38,384 nt of DNA from Rhodospirillaceae bacterium (GCA_018666805.1 JABIXB010000213.1:1-38384), one strand, 5' to 3'. Positions 1 through 12,458 are shown, counted from the stretch's first letter. A program made the numbers and translations. Notes: generated by a model from the letters alone, not told the origin.

Positions 1-894
1 CAGGTGAAAATTGGTCATCATCAGATCGGTAATTTTGAAGCGGTAGCCGGGCACGATAAAGGTATCGATATCGCCTGAAAAGGGCGAAAGATGGCCCGCC
101 GCATCCGCCGCGCGCTCAAGGATGCGAAGGCTGGTGCTGCCGACCGCGATAACCCGCCCGCCGCTCTCGCGAGCGGCATTTATGGCGGTCGCCGTCTCGG
201 CGCTGAGCTCGCCCCACTCGCTATGCATGACATGATCCACCGTATCCTCCGTGCGCACCGGCAAAAACGTGCCGGCGCCGACATGGAGGGTGACGAAGGC
301 GCAACTGACGCCGCGCGCCGCCAATGCCGCGTTGAGCTCGGCCGTCATATGCAGCCCGGCGGTCGGCGCGGCGACAGCGCCGTCATGGGCGGCGTGGATG
401 GTTTGGTAATCAGTCCGGTCTTGCGCGTCCGGGCCGCTCTCTCGTGGAATATAGGGCGGCAAGGGCGGGCTGCCATGACGCTCCAGAGCGGTGCGTAAAT
501 CCTCGCCTCGAAAGGCAAAACGGAGGCGCACCTCGCCGCCCTCGCGGGCTTCCACCCGGGCGGTGAAATCATCGGCGAAGACGATCTCCTGGCCGGGCTT
601 AAGGCGCTTGGCCGGGCGGGCGAAGGCGGACCAAAGACCGTCTCCCAGCACCCGAAGCAGGGTGATCTCAATGCGCGCTTCGCCGCGCTTACCTTTGAGA
701 CGAGCCGGCACGACGCGGGTATCGTTCAGCACCAGTATATCACCCGGTATCAGCAGCGCCGGCAGATCGCGCACCCTACGGTCGTGCAATTCGCTGGCTT
801 CCACCTGCAAAAGACGGGCCGAATCCCTAGGTATTAGCGGGCGCGCGGCGATGCGCTCCGGCGGCAGGGAAAAATCGAAAAGATCGACCCGCAT
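1..894 (-). CDS. queA: S-adenosylmethionine:tRNA ribosyltransferase-isomerase QueA (C-terminus cut by window edge)
   Basis: QueA transfers and isomerises the ribosyl part of SAM onto 7-aminomethyl-7-deazaguanine in tRNA, giving epoxyqueuosine in queuosine synthesis. The minus-strand frame is open from the ATG at 894 to base 1, 298 codons, and is absent from the ORF track because it has no stop in the window. It starts MRVDLFDFSLPPERIAARP and carries the family blocks LVLNDTRVVPARL, PLPPYI, GAVAAPTAGLH, FVTLHVGAGTF, DHVMHSEW and VIAVGSTSLRILE, ending at DLMMTNFHL. About 50 C-terminal residues are missing to the left. It lies 31 bases downstream of coaD on the same strand, so co-transcription with gyrA-coaD is likely. 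I see no clear ribosome binding site. Confidence 0.95.
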   Translation of the reverse strand, partial: MRVDLFDFSLPPERIAARPLIPRDSARLLQVEASELHDRRVRDLPALLIPGDILVLNDTRVVPARLKGKRGEARIEITLLRVLGDGLWSAFARPAKRLKPGQEIVFADDFTARVEAREGGEVRLRFAFRGEDLRTALERHGSPPLPPYIPRESGPDAQDRTDYQTIHAAHDGAVAAPTAGLHMTAELNAALAARGVSCAFVTLHVGAGTFLPVRTEDTVDHVMHSEWGELSAETATAINAARESGGRVIAVGSTSLRILERAADAAGHLSPFSGDIDTFIVPGYRFKITDLMMTNFHL

Positions 895-925
895 GGCTTG
901 ATCAAGGCGTACGTGCCGGGCGCCT

Positions 926-1429
926 TCAGCCCTCGGCGTAACGCGCGGCCAGACGTTTGGCCACGGCGGGCGAGACGAAGCTGGTGATATCGCCACCAAG
1001 CTCGCCGATTTCCTTAACGAAGCGCGAGGAAATAAACTGGTGGCTCTCCGACGACATCAGAAAAACGGTTTCAATCTCCGGATTGAGGCGCGCATTCATA
1101 CCGGTCATCTGGAATTCGAAATCGAAATCGGATACAGCGCGCAAGCCGCGCACAATAATACCGGCATTCATTTGCTCGGCGAAGTGCATCAGCAAGATAT
1201 CGAAAGAACGCACCTCAACGCGATCGCCGCCGGGATCGAACTGGGCGAGGTCGCTCCTGACCATGTCGATACGCTCTTCGAGGCTGAAGAGCGGTCCCTT
1301 GCCGGCATTGCTGGCGACACCAATGACGAGCTTGTCCACGAGGCGCAGCGCGCGGTGCACAATATCGCAATGACCCGAGGTGATCGGGTCAAACGTGCCG
1401 GGATAGATACCGATCCGTTGCTTGCTCAT
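926..1429 (-). CDS. coaD: phosphopantetheine adenylyltransferase
   Basis: This enzyme joins ATP and 4'-phosphopantetheine to form dephospho-CoA, the penultimate step of coenzyme A synthesis, in the cytoplasm. The 167-aa length is normal for bacterial CoaD. The nucleotidyltransferase signature is seen as [12 protein letters not shown] near residue 10, with the second conserved block [15 protein letters not shown] near the C-terminus. The ATG overlaps the gyrA stop codon as ATGA, which suggests translational coupling with gyrA. Confidence 0.96.
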   Translation of the reverse strand: MSKQRIGIYPGTFDPITSGHCDIVHRALRLVDKLVIGVASNAGKGPLFSLEERIDMVRSDLAQFDPGGDRVEVRSFDILLMHFAEQMNAGIIVRGLRAVSDFDFEFQMTGMNARLNPEIETVFLMSSESHQFISSRFVKEIGELGGDITSFVSPAVAKRLAARYAEG

Positions 1430-4224
1430 GCCTGACCTTCTTCCCCGCTATCTGTTGGCGCTTCATCGTCTGTCACGACCTCGCCGTCTGCTTCCGCGTC
1501 ATCATTGGCGCCTTCGCCGAGGTGGGCGACCGAGACGACACGGCGATCCTCGGCCAGACGGAAGATGCGTACGCCACGTGTAGCGCGCCCGACCTTGCGA
1601 ATATCGTGCACCGCGCAACGGATCAACTGGCCGCCATCAGTGACCAGCATGATCTCGTCCTCATTGGCGACGGGCAGCGCCGCCACTACCTTGCCGGATT
1701 TGCCGACATCGATATTGATCACGCCCTTGCCGCCGCGCCGCGTCACGCGATAGTCATGCGCAGAGGTGCGCTTGCCATAGCCGTCGTCGCGCACGGTGAG
1801 GAGAAACTGTTCGTCCACCCCCAGAGTGGCGCGGCGCTCGGGCGTTAGATCGGGTATCGCGTCCTCGCGCTTGCGGCCAAAATAGCCATCGCGTTCCTCC
1901 GGTGTCACGCCGGTATGATGCAGGATAGTCATAGAGATCAGCTTATCTCCCGTATCCAGATTCATGCCGCGCACGCCCTGCGAGCTGCGCCCCTTGAACA
2001 AGCGCACTTCGGGTACCGGAAAGCGGATGCATTTGCCGCCCGACGCGGCGAGCAACACATCGTCATCTTCGCCGCAGAACTTCACGCCGACGATGGCATC
2101 GCCCTCATCGAGCTTCATGGCGATCTTGCCATTGGCCATGACGCTGCGGAAATCATCGGCACTGTTGCGCCGCACATTGGCCGAAACAGTGGCGAACATA
2201 AGCTGACTATCGGCCCAGCTCTCCTCATCCTCAGGCATCGGCAGCAAGGTCGAAATAGTCTCCCCTTCAGCCAGCGGCAGCAGATTGATCAGCGCCTTGC
2301 CGCGCGCCTGCGGTTCGGCCAGCGGCAGGCGGTAAACTTTCAGCTTGTAGACCTTACCGGCGCTCGAGAAAAACAGCACCGGCGTGTGGGTGTTGAGCAC
2401 AAAAACGCGATCGACGAAATCCTCATCACGCACCCGCATGCCGGCCCGGCCCTTGCCGCCGCGCCGTTGCGCCCGATAGGTCGAAAGCGGCACGCGCTTG
2501 ATATAGCCGCCATGGCTAAGGGTGACGACCATCTCCTCGCGCTGGATCAGATCCTCGACATCATGTTCGAATTCCTGCTCGACCAGCGCCGTTCGGCGAT
2601 CATCGGCGAAATCGTCTCGTGCCTTCTTAAGGCCTTCGCGTAGCACACCGCGCAGCGTCTCCGGGTCATGCAGAATTTCGATATAGCGTTTGATATCGTC
2701 GACAATCGCGTGCAACTCCTCGCCCAACTTGTCGCGCTCCATGGCGGTCAGGCGTTGCAGGCGCAGTTCCAGAATGGCCTTGGCCTGCTCGTCGGTAAGG
2801 CGGCAATTGCCCTCTTCATCCACCGTTTGGCGCGGATCGGCAATCAGCTCGATCAGCGGACGGGCATCCTTGGCCGGCCACATCCGCGCGGTTAATTCCT
2901 CGCGCGCGCTGGCCGGGTCCTTGGCCTTGCGTATCAGCGCAATCATGGGATCGATATTGGCCACTGCGATGGCGAGGCCGACCAGCATATGCGCCCGGTC
3001 GCGCGCCTTGCCGAGGAGATAGACGGTGCGCCGGGTGATGACCTCCTGGCGGAAGGCAATGAAGGCGGCGATCACCTCTTTCAGGTTCATAATGCCGGGC
3101 TTGCCACCGCTCAGCGCCAGCATATTGACGCCAAAACTGGTCTGCAGCGAGGAAAAGCGATAAAGCTGATTTAGCACCACTTCGCCAATCGCGTCGCGCT
3201 TCAGTTCGACCACCACACGCACGCCGTCGCGGTCGGATTCATCCCTGAGATCGCTGATGCCCTCAATCTTCTTCTCATGCACCAACTCGGCAATGCGCTC
3301 CATCATGCGCGATTTATTCACCTGGTAGGGAATCTCGGTGACGATGATGGCTTCGCGGTCCTTGCGGATCTCCTCAATGGTGGCGCGCGCGCGCACGATC
3401 ACAGAGCCACGCCCGGTATGATAGGCTTGGCGGATGCCGGAACGACCGAGAATCAAACCACCGGTGGGGAAATCCGGGCCTTCGACATGCTCCATTAGCC
3501 CGGCGATATCGATCGCCGGATTATCGATATAGGCGAGACAGGCATCGATCACTTCGCCGAGATTGTGCGGCGGAATATTGGTCGCCATGCCGACCGCGAT
3601 GCCGCTCGCGCCATTGACCAGAAGATTGGGATATTCGGCCGGCAGAACAGTCGGCTCGAACGATGATTCATCATAGTTAGCCTGGAAATCGACCGTGTCT
3701 TTATCAAGATCGGCGAGCAGCGCGTGGGCCGAGGCCGCCATGCGCACTTCGGTGTAGCGCATCGCAGCCGGCGGATCGCCGTCCATCGAGCCGTAATTGC
3801 CCTGGCCGTCGAGAAGCGGCAGACGCATGGAAAAGTCCTGCGCCATGCGCACCATGGCGTCGTATATCGCCGAATCGCCATGCGGGTGATATTTACCCAT
3901 GACATCGCCGACGACGCGGGCCGATTTGCGGTATGGCTTATCAGCGGTGTAGCCGCCCTCATTCATCGCGTGCAGGATGCGGCGGTGCACCGGCTTCAGG
4001 CCATCACGCACATCCGGCAGAGCGCGCGAAACGATAACGCTCATGGCGTAATCGAGATAGGAGCGCTTCATCTCCTCTTCGATGGAGATCGGCTCACCAC
4101 TCTGCCCTGGATCATCCGGCGGCGGTGCGCCAGGCGGCACATCAGACGGCGGAACTGACGCTGATTCCGAAGCTGGATCCTCAGACGGCGTGGTCGGCGG
4201 TGCGGTCGGTGGCGTTGTGCTCAA
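1426..4224 (-). CDS. gyrA: DNA gyrase subunit A
   Basis: GyrA is the DNA breakage-reunion subunit of gyrase, which with GyrB introduces negative supercoils using ATP. The active-site tyrosine sits in [10 protein letters not shown] (about residue 157). The quinolone region reads [11 protein letters not shown], with the usual Ser and Asp (E. coli 83 and 87; about 118 and 122 here). The GyrA box QRRGGKG in the C-terminal domain separates it from ParC, and a second degenerate copy RRGGKG follows. The reading frame opens at a TTG, giving a Pro/Ser-rich extension of about 50 residues before the conserved [11 protein letters not shown]; the first in-frame ATG is that Met52, so the true start is uncertain. 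The C-terminus is acidic, as in GyrA proteins with a regulatory tail. It is the first gene of gyrA-coaD-queA. Confidence 0.97.
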   Translation of the reverse strand: MSTTPPTAPPTTPSEDPASESASVPPSDVPPGAPPPDDPGQSGEPISIEEEMKRSYLDYAMSVIVSRALPDVRDGLKPVHRRILHAMNEGGYTADKPYRKSARVVGDVMGKYHPHGDSAIYDAMVRMAQDFSMRLPLLDGQGNYGSMDGDPPAAMRYTEVRMAASAHALLADLDKDTVDFQANYDESSFEPTVLPAEYPNLLVNGASGIAVGMATNIPPHNLGEVIDACLAYIDNPAIDIAGLMEHVEGPDFPTGGLILGRSGIRQAYHTGRGSVIVRARATIEEIRKDREAIIVTEIPYQVNKSRMMERIAELVHEKKIEGISDLRDESDRDGVRVVVELKRDAIGEVVLNQLYRFSSLQTSFGVNMLALSGGKPGIMNLKEVIAAFIAFRQEVITRRTVYLLGKARDRAHMLVGLAIAVANIDPMIALIRKAKDPASAREELTARMWPAKDARPLIELIADPRQTVDEEGNCRLTDEQAKAILELRLQRLTAMERDKLGEELHAIVDDIKRYIEILHDPETLRGVLREGLKKARDDFADDRRTALVEQEFEHDVEDLIQREEMVVTLSHGGYIKRVPLSTYRAQRRGGKGRAGMRVRDEDFVDRVFVLNTHTPVLFFSSAGKVYKLKVYRLPLAEPQARGKALINLLPLAEGETISTLLPMPEDEESWADSQLMFATVSANVRRNSADDFRSVMANGKIAMKLDEGDAIVGVKFCGEDDDVLLAASGGKCIRFPVPEVRLFKGRSSQGVRGMNLDTGDKLISMTILHHTGVTPEERDGYFGRKREDAIPDLTPERRATLGVDEQFLLTVRDDGYGKRTSAHDYRVTRRGGKGVINIDVGKSGKVVAALPVANEDEIMLVTDGGQLIRCAVHDIRKVGRATRGVRIFRLAEDRRVVSVAHLGEGANDDAEADGEVVTDDEAPTDSGEEGQA

Positions 4225-4292
4225 CGGCCTATCTTAATCCATTGATTCAAAAGAAAACGACCGAGTCTCGTAAGCCCGAATCGCCGACTGGA

Positions 4293-4321
4293 ATAATAGA
4301 CTATTTTGCACCTGCGAACAA
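4293..4321 (-). promoter_or_regulatory. candidate sigma-70-type promoter for gyrA
   Basis: On the minus strand TTGTTC and TATTAT are separated by 17 bases in the 145-base gap between ssb and gyrA. Expected transcription start is about 60 bases before the gyrA TTG. This was found by eye, and many such matches occur by chance. Confidence 0.4.
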
Positions 4322-4369
4322 CGTCTCAAGCGCTACCGGCCAGCTCCTAGAGAGGCTAATAAACGGGAG

Positions 4370-4849
4370 TTAAAACGGGATATCGTCGTCGAGGCCACTA
4401 CCTGAAGGCGCACCGCCTCCGCCTCCGGAGCCGCCACCGCTGTCTTGATTGAAATCGCCACCTCCGCCGCCATATCCACCGCCACCGCCACCTTCACTCC
4501 TGCTGTCGAGCATTTGCAGCTCGCCACGGAAGCGCTGCAGTACAACTTCGGTGGAATATTTCTCGACGCCCGACTGGTCGGTCCATTTGCGCGTTTGCAA
4601 CTGGCCCTCGATATAGACTTTCGAGCCCTTATGGAGAAATTTCTGCGCCACATCGGCCAGGCGTTCGTTAAAGATGACCACGCGGTGCCATTCGGTTTTT
4701 TCACGCCGCTCGCCGGTATTCTTGTCTTTCCAGCTTTCCGACGTGGCGAGCGACAGGTTTACGACAGGATTACCGTCCTGCATCTGGCGCGCTTCTGGGT
4801 CCCGCCCCAGATTGCCGACTAAAATTACCTTGTTTACACTGCCCGCCAT
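4370..4849 (-). CDS. ssb: single-stranded DNA-binding protein
   Basis: SSB coats single-stranded DNA in replication, repair and recombination and recruits partners through its C-terminal tip. The protein of 159 aa begins [20 protein letters not shown], the classical OB-fold start. This is 27 codons inside the ORF-track entry; the choice rests on family alignment and on a GGGAG sequence 6 bases before this ATG. After the OB fold (about 1-112) there is a glycine-rich linker ([13 protein letters not shown] and similar) and the exact acidic tip DDDIPF. It is transcribed leftward, divergently from the small gene at 5061 and uvrA. I found no alphaproteobacterial LexA box (GTTC-N7-GTTC) upstream. 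Confidence 0.97.
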   Translation of the reverse strand: MAGSVNKVILVGNLGRDPEARQMQDGNPVVNLSLATSESWKDKNTGERREKTEWHRVVIFNERLADVAQKFLHKGSKVYIEGQLQTRKWTDQSGVEKYSTEVVLQRFRGELQMLDSRSEGGGGGGYGGGGGDFNQDSGGGSGGGGGAPSGSGLDDDIPF

Positions 4850-4855
4850 GATCTT

Positions 4856-4860
4856 CTCCC
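4856..4860 (-). promoter_or_regulatory. ribosome binding site deciding the ssb start
   Basis: GGGAG on the minus strand lies 6 bases before the ATG at 4849 and supports that start over the upstream ATG at 4930. Confidence 0.7.
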
Positions 4861-4950
4861 ATTCGCTCACCGACTCTTCAGAAGGCCGTATTTTGGCGCA
4901 TAGGCCACGCTGCCGCAATCGTTGGCACACCCACCTTGCCGGAAACCGGC

Positions 4951-5008
4951 ATAAAAAGCTTGTAAATAATATTCTTTTATTGTATATTTTTAATTAAGTT
5001 TATTATAC
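4951..5008. promoter_or_regulatory. AT-rich divergent intergenic segment between ssb and the gene at 5061
   Basis: This 58-base stretch is almost entirely A and T in an otherwise G+C-rich window. It contains a perfect TATAAT on the minus strand (within plus ATTATA near 5003), but no convincing -35 partner at the proper distance on either strand. It probably holds promoters for ssb and for the rightward small genes; I cannot assign exact elements. Confidence 0.4.
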
Positions 5009-5060
5009 GCGACGTTTAGAGGAATTTTCTGTCTAGATTCAACGGGTTGGGACTGAGACC

Positions 5061-5282
5061 ATGATCAGCGCGGTTAGACTCGCCAATGAGGGCATGAAAA
5101 ATGCCGGCGCACGGGTGGACAAGGCGGTGCAGAAATTCGCCGAAGCCTCAAAAAGCGCGCACGGCCCCGAGGTCAAAGACGTGATCGAGTTCAAAACCGC
5201 CGGGCACGCCTTCGAGGCGAGCGCCAAGGTGTCAAAGATGGCCAACAATATGATGGGCACCCTCTTGGACATCATGACCTAA
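5061..5282 (+). CDS. small protein resembling the terminal helices of flagellar rod/hook proteins
   Basis: This is a 73-aa protein. Its C-terminal half, AFEASAKVSKMANNMMGTL, resembles the C-terminal helix of flagellar rod and hook proteins (FlgE, FlgG, FlgC), where a consensus like YEANAKVxxTxDEMLxTLL is found. The N-terminal LANEGMKNAGARVDKAVQ is weakly like their N-terminal helix (SGMxAxxxRxDVxANN), but the hallmark NN is absent. The whole central domain of axial proteins is missing. It could be a true miniature relative, an assembly accessory, or chance helical similarity. No other flagellar gene is in the window. Its stop is 4 bases before the next ORF. The ATG at 5061 has only a weak upstream GGGAC/GAG. 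Confidence 0.7.
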   Translation: MISAVRLANEGMKNAGARVDKAVQKFAEASKSAHGPEVKDVIEFKTAGHAFEASAKVSKMANNMMGTLLDIMT

Positions 5283-5286
5283 GCGA

Positions 5287-5475
5287 ATGGGATACGCGAT
5301 TAATCCAACTTATGACGGCGTCGAAAAAACCCGTGCCCGGCCAATCAAACCCACGCCAAATGTAAAAGACACCGACGCCCGTGCCGCGACCGATGCAAAG
5401 CGGGTCAATTATCCACCTAAGGCGAGCACCAAACCCGCCGGCGCCCCCGGCGAGATAATCGACAAGAGAGCCTAG
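5287..5475 (+). CDS. hypothetical small protein, 62 aa
   Basis: I do not recognise this protein. It begins MGYAINPTYDGVEKTRARP and is rich in Pro, Lys, Ala and Asp, with no membrane segment or known motif, and is probably disordered. It starts 4 bases after the stop of the 73-aa gene, so translational coupling is possible, but there is no good ribosome binding site of its own. It may be non-coding; the tight spacing is the main support. Confidence 0.4.
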   Translation: MGYAINPTYDGVEKTRARPIKPTPNVKDTDARAATDAKRVNYPPKASTKPAGAPGEIIDKRA

Positions 5476-5548
5476 CGACACCATTTCCCGCTATCGGGCT
5501 CGCATTCAGGCGCGCGGCTGCCTATATTGCCTGTTCGCCAAAACTTGA

Positions 5549-8455
<2,907 letters not shown>

Positions 8456-8508
8456 ATTAACACAATAGTTTAACCATTGTTTAACAGACGAAACGCTATT
8501 CTCGTCCA

Positions 8509-10284
8509 ATGGCTTATGTTGAGCACATAGAGGATACGGGACACCGGTCAGAACAGACTGCAGCCGAGGAAACACAGGATCGCGGCGAGCTGTTGAATAT
8601 GGCCGTGCAGCATCACCAGGCCGGGCGCCTGGACGAGGCGGACGGGCTCTATCGCCTGCTTCTTGACGTCGAGCCGGACCACCCTGACGCACTGCATCTT
8701 TCTGGTCTGATCCGCCTGGCGCGCAACCAGCCGGGCGAGGCGATTGAGCTGATTGAGCGAGCTCTTTCGGTTAACTCTGCCAATGCCGCCTATTATGGCA
8801 ATTTAGGGCGCGCCTATGCGGCGCTCGACGATAGCGAGAAAGCGCTGGAATGCTTCCGCCACGCCATCGAGATTGATGCGCATTCCGCCGAGAGCCTGGC
8901 CAGCATGGGCCAAATTCTGCGCAAGCTGGAGCGTTATGACGAGGCGATAGATAGCCTCGAGAAAGCGCGCCAGATACAGCCCGGCTCAGCCGATATCGAA
9001 AGCACATTGGGCAGCGTCTATCATGCTGCCAACCGACTGGAAGAGGGTGTGGCCTGCTACCAGCGCGCCATTGGGATAGATCCGAATCATGCCCCGGCGC
9101 ATGCCAACCTCGGCTTGGCACAGTTCGATCTTGGCAATTTGCAAGAAGCCATCAACCATGACCGCCGTGCCGTCGAGTTGCAGCCTGATTCCGCCAGCGC
9201 CCACTTGAATTTGGGCTGGGCCCTGTTTGGTTCGGCCGATAATTCGGAAGCGCACAAACATTTTGAAACCGCCATCACGCTCGCGCCGGAGATGAGCGAA
9301 GGCCATTTGAAGCTGGCGCTGTGCTTCCTGGCGGAAGGTGAGATTGAAGACGCTCACAATCATTTCAAGCGCGCCAGCCAGCTTGCCATCAAGCCCAGAT
9401 ACCTCTCGGCGCCGTTCAAGCTGAGCCATGATATCGATCAGATGCGCCACCTCTATGCGCGCGGCGTGGCCGGCGACGATATCCAGAAAATTATCGCTGG
9501 TTATGAATCCGTGCGTGACGCCATGCCGCGCCACACGCCGCACGATCATCTGTTCACCTTGAACGTTGCGCAGCGCGATAAGCTGGCGCCGAGCTACGAC
9601 AATGCCTATTACATTCCGGCTTGCCCAATCAGCGCAAAATCGTCGCTCGGCAAGGGGGTCAACCGCAAGCAAGTGGAAAGCGCCTACTTCGACTCCAACC
9701 CAAATCTCGCCGTGGTCGATAATTTGCTGAGCCAGGACGCCCTCTCGCGCCTGCGCGCGTTCTGCCGCGAGGCGACGATCTGGAAGGATGTTAAAGCGGG
9801 CTATCTCGGCACCTATTTGCTGGATGGCTTCTGCGAGCCGCTGTTCCTGCAAATCGCACATGAGCTGCGCAAAGCGCTGCCGGCGATCCTCAAAGATCAT
9901 CCGCTGATCGAAATGTGGGCCTATAAATGCGATCACCAATTAAGCGGGCTCAACAAGCACGCGGACTGCGCCGCGGTAAACATTAATTTCTGGATTTCAC
10001 CGGACGATGCCAATTGCGAGCCCGATTCCGGCGGCCTTGAAGTGTTCAAGGCCGAGGCGCCAATGACCTGGGACTTCCGCCGCTACAATAATGAGCAGGA
10101 CGCGATCGACAATTATCTCGAGGAACAGGGCGGCGAAAGCATTAAGATTCCGCATCGCTCCAACCGGGCGCTGATTTTCAACTCGAACCTGTTTCATAAG
10201 TCCGACGATTGCCATTTCCGCTCCGGTTACAGCAACCGCCGCACCAACGTCACGATGCTGTTCGGCCATCGCTACAATCGTTAG
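8509..10284 (+). CDS. TPR-repeat protein with C-terminal 2-oxoglutarate/Fe(II) oxygenase-like domain
   Basis: The 591-aa protein has about seven to eight tetratricopeptide repeats at residues 30-300 (for example NAAYYGNLGRAYAALDDSEKAL and APAHANLGLAQFDLGNLQEA). The C-terminal region (about 395-590) looks like a 2-oxoglutarate-dependent oxygenase: KHADCAAVNINFWIS gives an H-x-D pair near 483, FHKSD gives a distal His near 562, and NRRTNVTMLFGHR a possible oxoglutarate-binding Arg. These would form the facial triad. No signal peptide is seen, so it is probably cytoplasmic. The substrate is unknown; a protein or peptide hydroxylase with TPR-based recognition is a reasonable inference. It stands alone between uvrA and trmFO on the same strand. 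Confidence 0.75.
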   Translation: MAYVEHIEDTGHRSEQTAAEETQDRGELLNMAVQHHQAGRLDEADGLYRLLLDVEPDHPDALHLSGLIRLARNQPGEAIELIERALSVNSANAAYYGNLGRAYAALDDSEKALECFRHAIEIDAHSAESLASMGQILRKLERYDEAIDSLEKARQIQPGSADIESTLGSVYHAANRLEEGVACYQRAIGIDPNHAPAHANLGLAQFDLGNLQEAINHDRRAVELQPDSASAHLNLGWALFGSADNSEAHKHFETAITLAPEMSEGHLKLALCFLAEGEIEDAHNHFKRASQLAIKPRYLSAPFKLSHDIDQMRHLYARGVAGDDIQKIIAGYESVRDAMPRHTPHDHLFTLNVAQRDKLAPSYDNAYYIPACPISAKSSLGKGVNRKQVESAYFDSNPNLAVVDNLLSQDALSRLRAFCREATIWKDVKAGYLGTYLLDGFCEPLFLQIAHELRKALPAILKDHPLIEMWAYKCDHQLSGLNKHADCAAVNINFWISPDDANCEPDSGGLEVFKAEAPMTWDFRRYNNEQDAIDNYLEEQGGESIKIPHRSNRALIFNSNLFHKSDDCHFRSGYSNRRTNVTMLFGHRYNR

Positions 10285-10320
10285 CTGCCCAGCCTCCTCC
10301 CCTCCCCTATACTGCACGGC

Positions 10321-11673
10321 ATGAATAATGATTCCCTGGCGCGCGCGCGCGTGATCGGCGGCGGCCTGGCCGGCTGCGAGGCCGCCTGGCAGATGGCCGA
10401 ACGCGGCATCAATGTGACCCTGCATGAAATGCGCCCGAGCCAGCCAACCGAAGCGCATATCACCGAGCAATTGGCCGAGCTGGTGTGTTCCAATTCGTTT
10501 CGCTCGGATAATGCGGAGAACAATGCGGTTGGCGTCCTGCATGAGGAAATGCGGCGCGCCGGATCATTAATTCTCCGTTCCGCCGATGCCCACAAAGTGC
10601 CGGCCGGCGGCGCTCTCGCGGTTGACCGTGAAGGCTTCGCCGGCGCAGTCGAGAGCGCGCTTGAAGCCCACGAAAAGATTGAGATCCGGCGCGAGGAAGT
10701 GCGCGAGCTGCCGGACGCCGATGGCGGGCCGGTTTTGGTGGCGAGCGGGCCGCTGACCTCGGCCAGCCTGGGTAACTCCATTCTCGAGCGCAGCGGCTCG
10801 GAAGCGCTGGCTTTTTTCGATGCCATTGCGCCGGTGATTTACAAAGACAGTATCGATTTCGATATCGCCTGGATGCAGTCGCGCTATGACAAAGAAGGCC
10901 CGGGCGGCGACGCCGCCGCCTATATCAACTGCCCGCTCGACACGGCGCAATATGAAGCCTTCATCGATGCGTTGATCAGCGCCGAATATAGCGTGTCCAA
11001 AGAGTGGGAAAAGGACACGCCCTATTTCGAGGGCTGCCTGCCGATTGAGGTGATGGCAGAACGCGGGCGCGAGACACTGCGCTATGGCCCGCTCAAGCCG
11101 GTCGGCCTCACCAACCCGCGCTCGCCGGAGATTAAGTCCCATGCCATCGTGCAACTGCGCCAGGACAATGCGTTGGGTACGCTCTACAACATGGTCGGTT
11201 TCCAGACCAAAATGAAACATGGCGAACAGAAACGCATCCTCAGCGCCATTCCCGGCCTCGAAAATGCCCGCTTCGCCCGTCTCGGCGGCATGCACCGCAA
11301 CACCTTCCTCAACAGCCCGCAAATCCTCGATAGTGCGCTGCGCCTCAAGGCGCAACCCAATATCCGCTTTGCCGGCCAGATCACCGGCGTCGAGGGCTAT
11401 GTCGAAAGTGCGGCCATCGGCCTCCTCGCCGGGCGTTTCATGGCCGAGGAATTGACCGGTAGCGAGATGAATCCACCACCGCCAACAACGGCCATGGGCG
11501 CGCTGTTAAATCATATCACCGGCGGGCACCTCAGTGAGGGTACGAGCTTTCAGCCGATGAATGTCAATTTCGGCCTGTTTCCGCCACTCGAAGGCAAGGT
11601 GCATAAACGCGAGCGCAAACCGGCCATGGCGCGGCGCGCGCTCGATCAATTGGCGCTGTGGCTGGCGCCTTAG
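10321..11673 (+). CDS. trmFO: methylenetetrahydrofolate--tRNA-(uracil-5-)-methyltransferase TrmFO
   Basis: TrmFO is a flavoprotein that makes 5-methyluridine at position 54 of tRNA using methylenetetrahydrofolate and a reduced FAD. The 450-aa protein has the N-terminal dinucleotide motif [13 protein letters not shown] and the family blocks [16 protein letters not shown], and [14 protein letters not shown] with a conserved Cys expected to be catalytic, then GPLKPVGL and the C-terminal [16 protein letters not shown]. The start at 10321 is the first residue before the FAD motif and fits the family. Its stop overlaps the stop of the convergent gene at 11670 (4 shared bases). Confidence 0.96.
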   Translation: MNNDSLARARVIGGGLAGCEAAWQMAERGINVTLHEMRPSQPTEAHITEQLAELVCSNSFRSDNAENNAVGVLHEEMRRAGSLILRSADAHKVPAGGALAVDREGFAGAVESALEAHEKIEIRREEVRELPDADGGPVLVASGPLTSASLGNSILERSGSEALAFFDAIAPVIYKDSIDFDIAWMQSRYDKEGPGGDAAAYINCPLDTAQYEAFIDALISAEYSVSKEWEKDTPYFEGCLPIEVMAERGRETLRYGPLKPVGLTNPRSPEIKSHAIVQLRQDNALGTLYNMVGFQTKMKHGEQKRILSAIPGLENARFARLGGMHRNTFLNSPQILDSALRLKAQPNIRFAGQITGVEGYVESAAIGLLAGRFMAEELTGSEMNPPPPTTAMGALLNHITGGHLSEGTSFQPMNVNFGLFPPLEGKVHKRERKPAMARRALDQLALWLAP

Positions 11674-12458
11674 GACAGACCAAAAAAGGCCGCGCGACTG
11701 AGCAACAACTGGCGGCGCAAGGGTCCAATGACGGCGCGCGGATGGTAGGGATCGTGACCGCATGCCACCAAGCGGCGCAGGTAAGCGTCGGCCAGAACAG
11801 CCGGTAATGTGGCGCGTTTTACGACACGCGGCGCGCCACGGCGGAGCTTACGTGCCTTATCTATATGCCGACGCGCGGTTTCGGCGACCGCCCGGACATC
11901 ACGACCTTCCTTGTCCGGCAACATAATGCGCCCGTGCGCCGCATGATGCGGCAACGCGCGCATGAGGCCGGTTAACGCCCAGCCGATACCGCTATGGCGG
12001 GCCAATTCCTGCAGCGCATTTGCATCCGCGTCCACCACTTCAAGCGCGAGCGAGATCAGCGGCGCGGCGCTCTCCTCGGCATATTTTTCGAGCGCTGCCA
12101 TACTCTCCGGCGGCGCCTCATCCAGGTCACCTTCGCGCGCGTCGATCAGGCGGTCGAAATAGCCGCGAGTGAGCTTGTGCGCGCGAATGGCCTCGGCCAG
12201 GGGCTCGGCGATTTCATGCCGGCGCGCCCGGCCCTGGTAAATTTCGTCGATCACCTCGCGCCACCATTGCAGACGTATCTGGCCAAGCATGGGCTCGCTC
12301 ACCGTCTCGCGCGTGCGCGCAATCTCGGCGTTAAACAGATTCAGGGCGAACAGGGCGGCGCGCGCCGCCGGCGGTGCAAACAGCGCGCAGAGATAGCGGT
12401 CATGGTCGGCGGCGCTGGCGCGCGCGGCGAGCGTGTGAAAAGAATCGGTCCCAGTCAT
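11670..12458 (-). CDS. squalene/phytoene synthase-fold protein, NDUFAF6-like (probably non-catalytic)
   Basis: The 262-aa protein has the trans-isoprenyl synthase fold but lacks the Asp-rich metal-binding motifs of true squalene or phytoene synthases. The first reads [15 protein letters not shown], and the second reads [21 protein letters not shown] where synthases have a DxxED-type sequence. These replacements, together with [34 protein letters not shown] and LEKYAEES, closely parallel human NDUFAF6, a complex I assembly factor (compared from memory). It is therefore more likely an assembly or maturation factor than a hydroxysqualene synthase (HpnC/HpnD), despite the divergent neighbour hpnE. 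It is collinear with secF and the Mth938 gene further right. Automatic annotation would probably call it squalene/phytoene synthase. Confidence 0.8.
   Translation of the reverse strand: MTGTDSFHTLAARASAADHDRYLCALFAPPAARAALFALNLFNAEIARTRETVSEPMLGQIRLQWWREVIDEIYQGRARRHEIAEPLAEAIRAHKLTRGYFDRLIDAREGDLDEAPPESMAALEKYAEESAAPLISLALEVVDADANALQELARHSGIGWALTGLMRALPHHAAHGRIMLPDKEGRDVRAVAETARRHIDKARKLRRGAPRVVKRATLPAVLADAYLRRLVACGHDPYHPRAVIGPLRRQLLLSRAAFFGLS

Noticed and set aside
91-901. Three ORFs called in the first 900 bases
   Set aside because: All are shadows of queA, which the track omits because it has no stop in the window.
3850-3900. Quinolone-resistance substitutions in gyrA
   Set aside because: The usual Ser and Asp are present in [11 protein letters not shown].
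4935-4951. GCCGG-AAA-CCGGC hairpin in the ssb leader as a terminator or riboswitch
   Set aside because: The stem is only five base pairs, with no T-tract in a useful direction and no known riboswitch core.
11670-12458. Calling this gene hpnC or hpnD because hpnE is next to it
   Set aside because: Both Asp-rich catalytic motifs are missing and the sequence resembles NDUFAF6.
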